This document shows, piece by piece, positions 51,700 through 61,731 of a stretch of 64,000 nucleotides of DNA (position 1 is the first letter of the stretch; each line of letters starts with the position of its first letter). The DNA lies in contig NZ_FOIJ01000017.1 of NCBI RefSeq assembly GCF_900111745.1, positions 124,001 to 188,000 on the forward strand, in the 5' to 3' direction. A program made the translations under genes and the position numbers. The notes beneath the pieces were generated by a model. That model had not been told where the DNA came from. It worked only from the letters and a program-made list of their open reading frames with translations, and made no database searches. Source of the DNA: Stigmatella erecta. Lineage in GTDB: Bacteria > Myxococcota > Myxococcia > Myxococcales > Myxococcaceae.

Positions 51700-54315
51700 T
51701 CACCCTTGACGGTCGAGCAGGAACAGCAGCCGCTTGGCGGCCAGATACGTCGGGTCCAACCCGGCGACCTTCAGGAGGCGCTCCCGGGCCGAGGTCCGGT
51801 TCGAGGCCATCTCCATCTCCGCCAGCTTCACCTCCGCGGACAGCAGCGCGGGCGCCAGCCCCAGCGCATCGCGCAGGGAGCGCTTGGCGGGCTCCCACTT
51901 CTTGCTCTCCTCGAGCGCCAGGCCATTGGCGAAGTGGGCGATGGGCTGCTGGCGGCCAATGGTCACCGCCTGGGAGCCGAAGGTGCGCGCCTTGGAACCC
52001 TCGCCGCGCTGCAGGGCCAGCAGGGACAGGTAGGCCGCCGCGCCCGCGTTGTTGGGGTCCAGCTCGAACACCTCGCGGAACAGCCGCTCCGCCTCGGGGC
52101 GCTCGCCCATGTGGACGAGCAGCAGCCCCTCGTACAGCGAGGGCGCCACGTCCATGGACTCCTTCTTCATCTCCAGGATGGCGCCCTTGAGCCCCACGAG
52201 CGTCTCGCCCGGGCGCAGGAAGTACAGCGTCGTCACCGGGCGCGGCATCGGGCGCATGGGGTCCGACTGGAGCGCCTGGAAGAAGAAGCGGAACGCGTCA
52301 TCCCGGCGGCCCGCCCCCGCCGCGGCGATGCCCGCCAGGAGCATCGCGTCCTCGCGGCGCGAATCGAGCTTGAGGGCTTCCTGGAACAGCTCCAGCGCCT
52401 CGGCGGGCTTGCGCTCGGTCAGCCGCAGCCGGCCTTCGAGCACCTTCTCCAGCGCGGCATCCTCGGTCTTCCCCTGGAAGCCCTGCAGGTGCGGGGCGGC
52501 CTTGGCGGCTTCCCCACGCCCGAGGGCGGCGAGGAACAGCTGCAGGTGCGCCGCGGGCATGTCCTTGACGGTGGCCAGGGCCTCTTCGGCGGCCTTGTTC
52601 CCCGCCTCGCCATTGCCCGCCATGCGCTCGGCGGCCGCGAGGTGAACGAGCGCCTCGGACACCTCCCGCTCCCCGAAGCGCTGCCGGTTCTTGAGCAGGG
52701 CGCGAAGCTCCTTGGCGGCGGCCCCCGCGTTGCCGTCCACCTGGTAGCGCATCACCGCCAGCGTCAACAGGGCGCGGCCATCCGCCTCCGGCCCCTTGGC
52801 GCGGGACTCGTAGAGCTTCCGGGCCTGCTCCACCTCACCAACTTCCAGGTAGATGCGGGCCATGGCGGCCAGGCTGTCCCAGTGCTCGGGGTCCTTCTCC
52901 AGCCGCCCCTTCAGCGCCTCGAGCGCCCGGGAGTACTCGCCCGCGGACTCGTGGGCCAGCGCCCGGTAATAGGCGACGCGCTGGAGGTTGGGGGCGAGCG
53001 TGAGCGCCGTATCGAAGTGCTGGTTGGCCAGCCCCTGGGACGTTTTCAGGTAGGTCCGGCCGATGACCACGTGGGCCTCGGCCTTGTCCATGTCGATGCC
53101 CTGGGTGAGCACCTCCTCCGCCAGCCGCCGGGCCTGGCCCGCGGCCTCGGGCTGGTTGGGGCGGGTCAGCATCAGGTTCGCATGGGCCAGCAGCAGCGCC
53201 GGGGTGCGGCCCGCGCGCTCCTCGGCCGCCTCGATGAGCGCGAGCGACTCATCGAACGTGGCCTTGTCGATGCTGGTGCCCCGCCCGAGCGCCACGGCCT
53301 GCACGTAGCCGGCGATGGCCGCGTCGCTGCGCGGATCGATCAGCAGCGCCTGCTGGAAGGACTCCTCCGCCTCCGCGTAGGCGGACCGCTGGTCCTCGGC
53401 CAGCAGCCGCATGCCCACCTCAAGCCGCTGGGCGCTGGTGCCGGTCAGGTCCAGGAACCGCAGCTCCCAGCGTGGCAGCACCGCCTGGATGGCGGCGGGA
53501 ACGGGCGGCGGCCCCACCGGCTGCACGGGCTTGGCCACCACCTCCGTCTGCGGCTTCATCACCAAGAAGTAGTACGCGGCCCCGGCACCGCCGCCCACCA
53601 GCACCAGCGCCAGCAGGAGGCCGAGCAGGATGCCCCCCGCGCCCCCGGACCTCTTCACGGGCTTCGGGGACGGGGACGCCGCATACGGCCGGGGCGGCTG
53701 GGAGCGGTTGGCGCTGCTCCGCGGCTCGGGCCCCAGCGCGGGCGCGCCCGTGGCGGACACCCCCGACATGTCGATGGACTCGAGCGGGGGCAGATCGATT
53801 TCCTGGAAGCCCTGGCTCGCCGGGGCGGCGCTGGCGGCAGGCGCCGCAGCGGCTTCCGAAGGCTTGGCCTTCTGCCGGCAGTCCTCGCAGGTGCCAATCG
53901 CCTGATCGAACGGATCCGGCAGGGGCTTGCTGCACTCCCGGCACTTCACCGGCGCCGGCTCTGCGGGCTTGGCGGGCGCGGCCCCTGCGGCGGGCCGGGA
54001 GGGCCCGGAGGGGATGAGCCCATCGAACAGCGGATCGGACGCCGGTTCTCCGCCGGGCACGTTGCCGTAACCCGGCAGGGCATCCTCCGAGGACAGCGGC
54101 CGGGCCGGGGCCCGGGCCGCCGCCGCCACGGGCGGTACGGCCTGCGGCGCGGAGGCCGCGGCGGGCTCGGGGGCTCCGGCGTCAGCGCCGGCCGGATCCT
54201 TCTTCACGAGCTGAAGGTGCCGGCACCGAGGGCACTGCGCACGAATCCCCTTCGGCGAAATCAGCCGATCTTCGATGGCATAAGCAGCCGCACATTTCTG
54301 GCAGACGATCCGCAT
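51700..54315 (-). CDS. Zinc-ribbon / membrane / TPR protein
   Basis: 871 residues in three parts. An N-terminal MJ0042-type zinc ribbon has Cys5, Cys8, Cys28 and Cys31 (IVCQKCAAAY, AQCPRCRHLQ). A Pro/Ala linker contains a second Cys pattern (VKCRECSKPL, GTCEDCRQK) near 125-148. A single membrane helix (GGILLGLLLALVLVGGGAGA) near 230-250 is followed by about 600 residues of TPRs. The TPR part should lie outside the inner membrane. Function unknown; the architecture is common in myxobacteria. It starts 3 bp after purH and ends 3 bp before purD. Confidence 0.85.
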   Translation of the reverse strand: MRIVCQKCAAAYAIEDRLISPKGIRAQCPRCRHLQLVKKDPAGADAGAPEPAAASAPQAVPPVAAAARAPARPLSSEDALPGYGNVPGGEPASDPLFDGLIPSGPSRPAAGAAPAKPAEPAPVKCRECSKPLPDPFDQAIGTCEDCRQKAKPSEAAAAPAASAAPASQGFQEIDLPPLESIDMSGVSATGAPALGPEPRSSANRSQPPRPYAASPSPKPVKRSGGAGGILLGLLLALVLVGGGAGAAYYFLVMKPQTEVVAKPVQPVGPPPVPAAIQAVLPRWELRFLDLTGTSAQRLEVGMRLLAEDQRSAYAEAEESFQQALLIDPRSDAAIAGYVQAVALGRGTSIDKATFDESLALIEAAEERAGRTPALLLAHANLMLTRPNQPEAAGQARRLAEEVLTQGIDMDKAEAHVVIGRTYLKTSQGLANQHFDTALTLAPNLQRVAYYRALAHESAGEYSRALEALKGRLEKDPEHWDSLAAMARIYLEVGEVEQARKLYESRAKGPEADGRALLTLAVMRYQVDGNAGAAAKELRALLKNRQRFGEREVSEALVHLAAAERMAGNGEAGNKAAEEALATVKDMPAAHLQLFLAALGRGEAAKAAPHLQGFQGKTEDAALEKVLEGRLRLTERKPAEALELFQEALKLDSRREDAMLLAGIAAAGAGRRDDAFRFFFQALQSDPMRPMPRPVTTLYFLRPGETLVGLKGAILEMKKESMDVAPSLYEGLLLVHMGERPEAERLFREVFELDPNNAGAAAYLSLLALQRGEGSKARTFGSQAVTIGRQQPIAHFANGLALEESKKWEPAKRSLRDALGLAPALLSAEVKLAEMEMASNRTSARERLLKVAGLDPTYLAAKRLLFLLDRQG

Positions 54316-54318
54316 GGC

Positions 54319-55863
54319 TCAGTGACGGAAGTGTCGCACTCCAGTCAGGACCATCGCCAGATTGTGTTCGTCGGCGGCGGCGATGAGCTCCGCATCGCGG
54401 ACAGAGCCCCCCGGCTGGATGACACAGGTGGCTCCCGCCCGGGCGGCCTCATCCAGCCCGTCGCGGAAGGGAAAGAACGCATCCGAGGCCACAGCACTCC
54501 CGCGGAGGGCCTCGCCTCCCCGCGCGGCGGCGATCTTCACCGAGTCCACGCGGCTGGTCTGCCCTCCGCCCGCGGCCAGCAGCTTCTGCGGCTGGGCGAA
54601 GACGATGGCGTTGCTCTTGACATGCTTGCAGATTCTCCACGCGAAGCGGAGCGCCTGCTCCTCCTCGGCCGTGGGGGCCCGCCGGGTGACCACCTTCCAC
54701 TCCAGGGGCGGCTCGGCGGCATCCCGGTCCTGCAGGAGCAGCCCGCCCGAGACGCTCCGCGCATCCAGCTGCACCCGGGGCCGCGCCTGGGCAGAGGCCA
54801 GGCCCGGGCCCGCCTCCAGCAGCCGCAGGTTCTTCTTCGCGGAGAGCACCTGGAGCGCGGCGGCCGAGTACGAGGGGGCGATGACGGCCTCCAGGAACGT
54901 CTCCGCCAGCGCCTGGGCACACGCCTCGTCCACCTCGCGGTTGAGCGCGACGATGCCGCCGAAGGCGGACACCTCGTCGATGGCCCGCGCCGTGCGGTAC
55001 GCCCGGGCGAGCGGCTCCTCCACCGCCACCCCACAGGGGGTGTTGTGCTTGATGATGACCGCGCACGGCTGCTCGGGGAACTCCAGCACCAGCCCCAGCG
55101 CGGCATCCAGGTCCAGGATGTTGTTGTAGGACAGCTCCTTACCCTGAAGGACCTTGGAGAAGGCCACCGTCGGCTGGGCGGGGGCGGTGTGCTCCCGGTA
55201 GAAGGCGCCCTGCTGGTGGGGGTTCTCGCCGTAGCGCAGGCCCTGCACCTTCTGGAAGGCCAGGGACAGCTCGGCCGGGAAGGGCTCCTGGGCCTGCCCC
55301 CCGAGCCACCCGGCGATGGCCGCGTCATAGGCGGCCGTGTGCGCGAACGCCTTGCGCATGAGCCGGCGCCGCGTCTCCTCCCCCACCCCGCCCGTGCCCT
55401 CCAGCTCCGCCAGCACCGCGCCGTAATCGTCCGGGTCCACCACCACGCAGACATGGCGGAAGTTCTTCGCCGCCGCGCGCACCATGGCCGGACCGCCGAT
55501 GTCGATCTGCTCGATGACGTCGGCCTCGCCCGCCCCGGAGGCCACCGTCTGCCGGAAGGGGTAGAGGTTCACCACCACCAGGGAGATGGGCAGGATGCCA
55601 TGGGCGGCCATCTCCGCCTGGTCACCGGCCAGGTCCACCCGGCCCAGGATGCCGCCGTGGATGCGCGGGTGGAGCGTCTTCACCCGGCCGCCGAGGATTT
55701 CAGGGCTCTGGGTGTGCTCGGAGACGGGGGTGGCGGCCACGCCCGCGGCCTGAAGCGCCGACAGGGTGCCACCCGTGGACAGCAACTGAATGCCACGCCG
55801 GGCAAGGCCCTGCGCGAAGGGAATCAGCCCGCGTTTGTCGGAAACGCTGAGGAGAGCCAGCAC
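54319..55863 (-). CDS. purH: Bifunctional AICAR formyltransferase / IMP cyclohydrolase
   Basis: 514 residues. The two domains carry out the last two steps of IMP synthesis. The N-terminal cyclohydrolase has [34 protein letters not shown] and [20 protein letters not shown]. The C-terminal formyltransferase has [16 protein letters not shown] and [20 protein letters not shown] with its catalytic His. GTG 55863 starts the first gene of the operon that continues through the TPR protein, purD, lptF, lptG, the O-antigen ligase and the GT87 gene. A strong hairpin lies just upstream. Confidence 0.96.
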   Translation of the reverse strand: MLALLSVSDKRGLIPFAQGLARRGIQLLSTGGTLSALQAAGVAATPVSEHTQSPEILGGRVKTLHPRIHGGILGRVDLAGDQAEMAAHGILPISLVVVNLYPFRQTVASGAGEADVIEQIDIGGPAMVRAAAKNFRHVCVVVDPDDYGAVLAELEGTGGVGEETRRRLMRKAFAHTAAYDAAIAGWLGGQAQEPFPAELSLAFQKVQGLRYGENPHQQGAFYREHTAPAQPTVAFSKVLQGKELSYNNILDLDAALGLVLEFPEQPCAVIIKHNTPCGVAVEEPLARAYRTARAIDEVSAFGGIVALNREVDEACAQALAETFLEAVIAPSYSAAALQVLSAKKNLRLLEAGPGLASAQARPRVQLDARSVSGGLLLQDRDAAEPPLEWKVVTRRAPTAEEEQALRFAWRICKHVKSNAIVFAQPQKLLAAGGGQTSRVDSVKIAAARGGEALRGSAVASDAFFPFRDGLDEAARAGATCVIQPGGSVRDAELIAAADEHNLAMVLTGVRHFRH

Positions 55864-55945
55864 GAGCGTGTACGCCTCATGGGAGACGGAGGGGAGGCGG
55901 CGGTGTTAGCAACCGCATCCCAGGGTGTCAACGCGCCGTCACGGG

Positions 55946-55967
55946 CGGGCCCTTCGAAAAGGGCCCG
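55946..55967 (-). terminator. Hairpin between the regulator gene and purH
   Basis: CGGGCCCTT and AAGGGCCCG form a perfect 9-bp stem with a CGAA loop, 6 bp after the stop of the sigma-4-like gene and about 80 bp before purH. No T run follows, so it may end transcription of the regulator gene or act as a leader element for the purH operon. Confidence 0.45.
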
Positions 55968-55972
55968 GGAAT

Positions 55973-56464
<492 letters not shown>

Positions 56465-56515
56465 GACCCCTCCAGAAAGATTCCAATCCGTGCGGTTGCC
56501 CTGGCCGCCGGCATC

Positions 56516-57040
56516 CTAATGCGAACTGCCCGTTTCGTCTTCGTGCGCGGTGACGGCACTGCCCAGCCGGGCCACGTCCCGGACCAGATCCTGCGCGCGA
56601 CTCCTCAGGTTTGCCAACTCCTCCTCGAGCACCCGCCGGTGCGCCCCGCCAAAGGGGCGGTCTCCCAGCTCGGCCTGGAAGCCGTCAAGCACCTCGGCCA
56701 GATTCCGCTGGAGCTGGTCGATGTGGTTCTTGTGGAAGAGAAATGAGCGCTTGATGTCCTCCAGGGTGTGCCCCTCCGCCATCATCTTCTTGATGGCGTT
56801 GATGCGCCGGACGGACTCCACCGGGTAGAGCCCCCGGCTGCCCTGGTGCTTGCCCTTGCGGCCCACCCGCCGGCTGCGCGGCAGCAATCCCGCCTGGACG
56901 TACTTGCGGAACGTCGCCTCCGACAGCTGAACGCCGCACGGACGGAAGATCTCCAGGATGGCGCTCGCCGGCAGTCCGCCCGCGTGGTCGCGCTCGATCC
57001 GCTCGATGTCCTCAAGGCCCAGTAAGTCCATTGCTTCCAT
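56516..57040 (-). CDS. MerR-family transcriptional regulator
   Basis: 174 residues. The MerR-type winged helix is seen in SEATFRKYVQAGLLPRSRRV and GLYPVESVRRINAIKKMMAE, followed by a helical dimerisation region (FHKNHIDQLQRNLAEVLDGF) and a second coiled helix. There are no Cys for metal sensing in the C-terminal part, and no known effector domain. An N-terminal segment of about 25 residues precedes the HTH, unlike classic MerR. It is the first gene of the small regulator pair upstream of purH. Confidence 0.85.
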   Translation of the reverse strand: MEAMDLLGLEDIERIERDHAGGLPASAILEIFRPCGVQLSEATFRKYVQAGLLPRSRRVGRKGKHQGSRGLYPVESVRRINAIKKMMAEGHTLEDIKRSFLFHKNHIDQLQRNLAEVLDGFQAELGDRPFGGAHRRVLEEELANLRSRAQDLVRDVARLGSAVTAHEDETGSSH

Positions 57041-57150
57041 TCAAGAGAGGATACTGAAGATACGCCACTGAGTGCCAGAACCGGTCGAGCCCGTCAAGAC
57101 GGAACTCGGCCTCGCGGGCTCTGTTCAGCAGTGGACAAAAGAGTGCCCCT

Positions 57151-57169
57151 CCGGGCCGGAAAGGCCCGG
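57151..57169 (-). terminator. Rho-independent terminator for the PEGA kinase operon
   Basis: CCGGGCC and GGCCCGG form a perfect 7-bp stem with a GGAAA loop, 64 bp past the stop of the kinase gene on the minus strand. Nine nucleotides after the stem that strand reads CTCTTTTG. It separates the kinases from the MerR gene. Confidence 0.5.
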
Positions 57170-57232
57170 TCTGGACGCGCCACGGCGGCCGAGGCTCAGC
57201 CCCGGAGGGGGGGAGGGACAGGCGCGCGGCGC

Positions 57233-59071
57233 TCAGGGCGCCAGGGCGCGGAACTCCCGGGTCACCGTTCCATCGGACACGATGGTGATGGACTCGGTCC
57301 TGGTCTTCTTGGGGTGCACCAGCGTGAGCTGGTAGCTCCCGGGCGCCAGGGGGAAGACCTTGCGGCTCTGCACCTCGCCCAGGGAACGCCCATTCACCAG
57401 CACCGTGGCGTAGGGCGTCGCCTTGACGATGAGGCGGCCCTTCGGTGGGGACGAGGGCTTGGCCGCAGGAGGCGCCGCTTCCGCCGCGACGGGCGCTGTC
57501 GCCGGTGGGGAGGGCACGGCCTGCGCGGTTTCCGGAGCCGAAGGCCCCGGGGACGTCTCCCCCGGCGGGGGAACGGGCCCCCCGGCTTCCGGTTCCTTCA
57601 CGGGCGGAGCGGAAGGCTTCCCGGCCACCCGCGGCGGTTCGGACGCCTCGGGCGCGGGCGGCGGGGCCTGCTCCCGAGACAAGGCCAGGCCCCCTGCGCC
57701 CGCGATGGCCACGAGGACTCCCAGCCCGAGCCCCACCCACAGCCCCTTGCGCCCGGAAGACGCTGCCCCTCCCCGCCCCTCGGGCTTCGCCAGCGGGGGC
57801 ATCGGGTCCTGAGGGGAAGCCCTCCCCGCGGGCAGCGGCTCGGCCGGCCGGCGTGAGGGGGCCTCCCCTGCCCCCCCTTCCGAGGCCCGGCGGTCTACCC
57901 GGTGCGTGGGCGCGAGAAAGTCCTCATCCGGCGAGACCGCGGCCTGACTCCCGGAACTTCCCGGGCTCGCGCCCCGGCGGCGCGGAGAGCCCGGCATCAC
58001 GGCCGTGGGCTCGCGAACCCCCGGCTCGGGCATCGGGTGCTCTTCCGGCACGGCGCCAGCCACGGCGGGCGGGGTCCGGCCTGCGACGGCCGGCAGGAGC
58101 TGGGAGGGCGCCCCGCCAAAGAGCCGCCGCAGAAAGGCCCCCACGTCCGTGTCGTCCACGGACTGGGCATGGTTCAGCACACACTGGGCCAGCGCCCGCT
58201 CGAACTCCGCCGCCGTCTGGTAGCGCTCCGAGACGTCCCGGCGGAGCGCCTTCATCACCACGTCGCCCAGTTCCTGCGGCACCTCCGGGTTGAGCCGCGA
58301 GGGCGGCGCGATGGCGCTCTCCTGGACGGCGCGCAGCACGGCGAGCTCCGAGTCCCCTTCGAACAGCCGCCCGCCGGTGAGCATCTCCCAGAGCACGATG
58401 CCGAGCGCGAAGACATCCGTGCGCGCATCCACGTGCTCGCCCCGGGACTGCTCGGGGGACATGTACGCGAACTTGCCCTTGAGCATGCCCGGCGAGGTGA
58501 GCTTGTTGCCCGCCTTGGCGATGCCGAAGTCGGTGAGCTTCACCGCCCCGTCGAACGAGAGCAGCACGTTGTGCGGGGTGACATCCCGGTGAACCAGGAA
58601 GAGCGGCTCGCCGTTCACCCGGAGCCGGTGCGCGTAGTGGAGCCCGCGCGCCACCTCCACGCCGATGTGCGCCACCAGCACGGGCGGCATGGGCTCCCGC
58701 TGCTCCTTGCACTTCTTGCGCAAGTCCCACAGCGTGCAGCCCCGCACGTACTCCATCGCCAGGTAGTACGTGTCCTCGTGCTTCTCGAAGTCGAAGATCT
58801 GCACCACGTTGGCGTGGTTGAGCCGCGAGGCCAGCCGCGCCTCCGCGATGAACATCTCCACGAAGCCCGGATCGCTCGCCAGGAACGCGCGCACCTGCTT
58901 GATGACGACTTCCTTCTCGAAGCCCTCCGCCCCCTGCGCGGTGCACAGGTAGATCTCCGCCATCCCGCCCTCGGCGAGCTTCCGGCGGACGATGTACTTG
59001 CCGATCTGGGCACCAGCGGAGAGCGTCACGGGTGGATCCGGACCATGGCTAGAAGTGGACGTCCACTTCAT
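57233..59071 (-). CDS. Membrane Ser/Thr protein kinase with C-terminal PEGA domain
   Basis: Up to 612 residues. The Hanks kinase part spans about 20-290: RRKLAEGGMAEIYLCTAQGA (Gly-loop), VVIKQVRAFL (Lys), VHRDVTPHNVLL (catalytic Asp), LTDFGIAKAGN (DFG) and YMSPEQSRGE. A Pro/Ala linker leads to one membrane helix (GLWVGLGLGVLVAIAGAGGL), then an outer PEGA domain (GRLIVKATPYATVLVNGRSL, LAPGSYQLTLVHP). All key residues are intact. ATG 59071 overlaps the upstream kinase gene by 23 bp; GTG 59029 (starting TLSAGAQIGKYIV) is a reasonable alternative. Likely signalling kinase with a surface-facing sensor. Confidence 0.9.
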   Translation of the reverse strand: MKWTSTSSHGPDPPVTLSAGAQIGKYIVRRKLAEGGMAEIYLCTAQGAEGFEKEVVIKQVRAFLASDPGFVEMFIAEARLASRLNHANVVQIFDFEKHEDTYYLAMEYVRGCTLWDLRKKCKEQREPMPPVLVAHIGVEVARGLHYAHRLRVNGEPLFLVHRDVTPHNVLLSFDGAVKLTDFGIAKAGNKLTSPGMLKGKFAYMSPEQSRGEHVDARTDVFALGIVLWEMLTGGRLFEGDSELAVLRAVQESAIAPPSRLNPEVPQELGDVVMKALRRDVSERYQTAAEFERALAQCVLNHAQSVDDTDVGAFLRRLFGGAPSQLLPAVAGRTPPAVAGAVPEEHPMPEPGVREPTAVMPGSPRRRGASPGSSGSQAAVSPDEDFLAPTHRVDRRASEGGAGEAPSRRPAEPLPAGRASPQDPMPPLAKPEGRGGAASSGRKGLWVGLGLGVLVAIAGAGGLALSREQAPPPAPEASEPPRVAGKPSAPPVKEPEAGGPVPPPGETSPGPSAPETAQAVPSPPATAPVAAEAAPPAAKPSSPPKGRLIVKATPYATVLVNGRSLGEVQSRKVFPLAPGSYQLTLVHPKKTRTESITIVSDGTVTREFRALAP

Positions 59072-61079
59072 TGAGCGTGAGCGCCTTCACCTCGACGCTC
59101 TGGGCGTGAGACCGGTTCAGGTCGGGGTTATGGAAGGTGCACGTGTACAACCCCACCGGCAGCGTCACTTCTTTCATCATGGGCGTGGTGCCCAGGGTGC
59201 GCCCATTACAGGACACCCTCGCCCAGGGCGTGACGGTGAAGCGCACCTTCGCCTTGGCGGCCTCCTCCCCGCGGGAGGTCTTGATGGGCGCCGCCGCCAC
59301 CACCGGGAGCGAAGGCCGCGGCGGGCGTGACAGCACGAACAGCTCCCGCTGCTCGGGGCCCGCCGCCACCTTCACGCGCCGGCTGGCGCTCTGGTAGTCC
59401 GGCGCCGACACCCGCACCTCCAGCTCCTGATTCTGCGCGGCCTGGATCACCACCGGGCGCGGCCCCTGCTGCTCCTGGCCATCCACGAAGAGCACCGCAT
59501 CGGCGGGCTTCGTCTCCAGGGTGAGCTGAACGAGCGCGGGCACGGGCGCGGGCGCGGGCCTCTCCGGGACGGGCGCCGGGGGCGCCGGCACGGGCGCGGG
59601 CACGGTGTGCGCCGTCTCGGGCGCCAGGAGCCCAGGCGCCAACCACACCCACAGCAGGGCCGTGCCCCCCGCGACGAGCAGGAACGCGGCAAGGCCCATC
59701 ACCCACCCCCACCGCGGGAACGCCCCCGGGCTGCGGCGCGAGGGCGCCCGCGTCGTGTCCGTCACCGACAACGAGTGCGCCTCTTGCTCCGTGCGCGTCT
59801 GGACGGAGACCGTGGGCTCCGGGCGGCGCACCTCCAGGGCCCGGGGCGTGACGATCCGCCGCTCGGGACGCTGGCGGTCCGTCTCATCCGGATCATACAC
59901 CGGCGGCTCGGCCGGACGGCCCGGCCGGGCGGAACGGCCCGGCGAGCGCGCCGTGGCCTCCAGCTCCACGGCCTCCCCCCCCTCGCCCCGGTCCGCCCGG
60001 GTGACATCCTTCGAGGAGGGGCTCGCGCTCCCCCCCGGGCGGCGAGGCGTCTCCCCCGAGGGGCGCTGCCCCTGCGCGGGCAGCTCCTCTTCCACCGCCA
60101 CCTGCCCCGTGCGGGCCTCTCGGGCCAGGCGCTCCGCGTATACCGCCTGCATGAACTCCGACAGGTCCTCCGAGGAGGACGCCGAGGGGTGCTTGCGCAG
60201 CCACGCCTCCAGCGCCACCTGGAGCTGGAGCGCCTCGGCGTAGCGCGCGTCGGGATCCTTCGCGAGCGCCTTCAGGACGATGGCATCCAGATCTACCGGG
60301 ACGCGCGGGCTGATCTCCGACGGCGGCGTCACGTGGCACTCGGACACCGCGGACAACGTCTGCATGTCCGTGGTGCGCTTGAACAGGCGCGTGCCGGTGA
60401 TCAGCTCGTAGAGCACCACCCCCAGCGCGAACACATCGCTGCGGCAGTCCACCCGCTTGCCCGCCGCCTGCTCCGGGGACATGTACGAGTACTTGCCCTT
60501 GAGCACCCCCGAGCGCGTCACCGTGGCCTGGTCCGCCGCCTTGGCGATGCCAAAGTCCACCACCTTCACCTCGCCCGCGAACGACACGAGGATGTTCTGC
60601 GGCGACACATCCCGGTGGACGATGCCCAGCGGCTTGCCCAGCGGATCCACCTTCTTGTGCGCGTAGTCCAGCCCCGCGCACGCGTCGATGATGATGCGGC
60701 AGGCGAGCGCCACCGGCAGCGGGTGCGCCAGGGACTCGGCACGCTTGCAGATGCGCCGCACGTCGTCCCCATGGATGTACTCCATGGCCAGGAAGAAGCT
60801 GTCGTCCTGCGCCCCCAAGTCGTAGAGCTGGACGATGTTCGGGTGGGCCAGCCGCGCGGCGATCCGCGCCTCATCCAGGAACATCCGGACAAACTCGAGA
60901 TTCTCGGCCAGATGGGGAAGAATGCGTTTGACGACCACCAGGGGGGCCGAGGCGTCCTGCCCCTTGCGGCGCGCGAGGTAAATCTGCGCCATCCCGCCCA
61001 GGGCGAGCCGTTTCACGAGCTGATAATTGCCGTAGTTCTCGAGCGACACGGTGCAACTTGCCCCCCCGTGCCCGGTCAT
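59049..61079 (-). CDS. Membrane Ser/Thr protein kinase with C-terminal PEGA domain
   Basis: About 676 residues, same plan as the downstream kinase. KRLALGGMAQIYLARRKGQD (Gly-loop), VVVKRILPHL (Lys), IVHRDVSPQNILV (catalytic Asp), VVDFGIAKAADQ and YSYMSPEQAA are present. A charged Pro/Arg linker and a membrane helix (WGWVMGLAAFLLVAGGTALL) lead to a PEGA-like outer domain with two units (QLTLETKPADAVLFVDGQEQ, VRFTVTPWARVSCNGRTLG). ATG 61079 is chosen over the frame start at 61106. Tandem arrangement with the next kinase suggests duplication, though linkers and outer domains differ. Confidence 0.9.
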   Translation of the reverse strand: MTGHGGASCTVSLENYGNYQLVKRLALGGMAQIYLARRKGQDASAPLVVVKRILPHLAENLEFVRMFLDEARIAARLAHPNIVQLYDLGAQDDSFFLAMEYIHGDDVRRICKRAESLAHPLPVALACRIIIDACAGLDYAHKKVDPLGKPLGIVHRDVSPQNILVSFAGEVKVVDFGIAKAADQATVTRSGVLKGKYSYMSPEQAAGKRVDCRSDVFALGVVLYELITGTRLFKRTTDMQTLSAVSECHVTPPSEISPRVPVDLDAIVLKALAKDPDARYAEALQLQVALEAWLRKHPSASSSEDLSEFMQAVYAERLAREARTGQVAVEEELPAQGQRPSGETPRRPGGSASPSSKDVTRADRGEGGEAVELEATARSPGRSARPGRPAEPPVYDPDETDRQRPERRIVTPRALEVRRPEPTVSVQTRTEQEAHSLSVTDTTRAPSRRSPGAFPRWGWVMGLAAFLLVAGGTALLWVWLAPGLLAPETAHTVPAPVPAPPAPVPERPAPAPVPALVQLTLETKPADAVLFVDGQEQQGPRPVVIQAAQNQELEVRVSAPDYQSASRRVKVAAGPEQRELFVLSRPPRPSLPVVAAAPIKTSRGEEAAKAKVRFTVTPWARVSCNGRTLGTTPMMKEVTLPVGLYTCTFHNPDLNRSHAQSVEVKALTLNEVDVHF

Positions 61080-61210
61080 CGAGCCAGGGGAAGCCCAGGA
61101 GGCCAAAGGCCCCGAGCGTATGTCCCACCGGCGAGGGGGTCAAACCCCCCATCCAGATTCCACGGGGGCCCGCCCTGCCCCCTACCCGGGCGGGACAAGA
61201 CGGCGGGCGA

Positions 61211-61564
61211 TCACCCGCCCCGGCGCAGGGGACGGCGGGCGCGGGTCTCGCGCATCAGGGCTTCCAGCTCATCCAGGTGCCGCCGCAGCACCGGCATCAG
61301 CACCGGGACGCTGTCCACGCGATCAAACAACTCCAGCACCTGGTCGACCTGGCGCTCGATTTCCTCGGCCCGCGCCGAGGAGATGTTGCGCAGCAACAGG
61401 TCGGCCCCCGCTTCGATGAGCACCCGGGCCACCGCGTCGCGCGACGTGAGCGGCTCCGGGGGGCGCCGCTTCCCTTCTCCCCGGATCACCCGGAGGTTCG
61501 GCCCCGGCGAGGCGGACACCGTCCGCTCCGCGGACATCGAAGGCTTGGGCTGACGTGTGCTCAC
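61211..61564 (-). CDS. Small conserved-looking protein of unknown function
   Basis: 117 residues, soluble. The first 40 residues are basic and Pro-rich (RVIRGEGKRRPPEPLTSRDA), the rest is amphipathic helix with heptad-like spacing (EEIERQVDQVLELFDRVDSV and LRRHLDELEALMRETRARR), suggesting a coiled-coil dimer or kinase partner. Not recognised. GTG 61564 has GAGGAG 8 nt upstream and gives the shorter form; the open frame extends to 61612. It precedes the PEGA kinases in the same direction. Confidence 0.55.
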   Translation of the reverse strand: MSTRQPKPSMSAERTVSASPGPNLRVIRGEGKRRPPEPLTSRDAVARVLIEAGADLLLRNISSARAEEIERQVDQVLELFDRVDSVPVLMPVLRRHLDELEALMRETRARRPLRRGG

Positions 61565-61731
61565 CGGGCGTCTCCTCGGCTGCTGCAGTGACGGGCTCAG
61601 GGTACTCAGCACGCGGTGTCCTCCAATTTTCTGGTCATCCGCACAGCTCCATGCAGCCCTGTAGCACCGGGGGCTGACACGTCTGTGCGGGGCCGGAAAT
61701 CAGGGCTCCGCGTGCTGCTCCCTTGCAGCGT

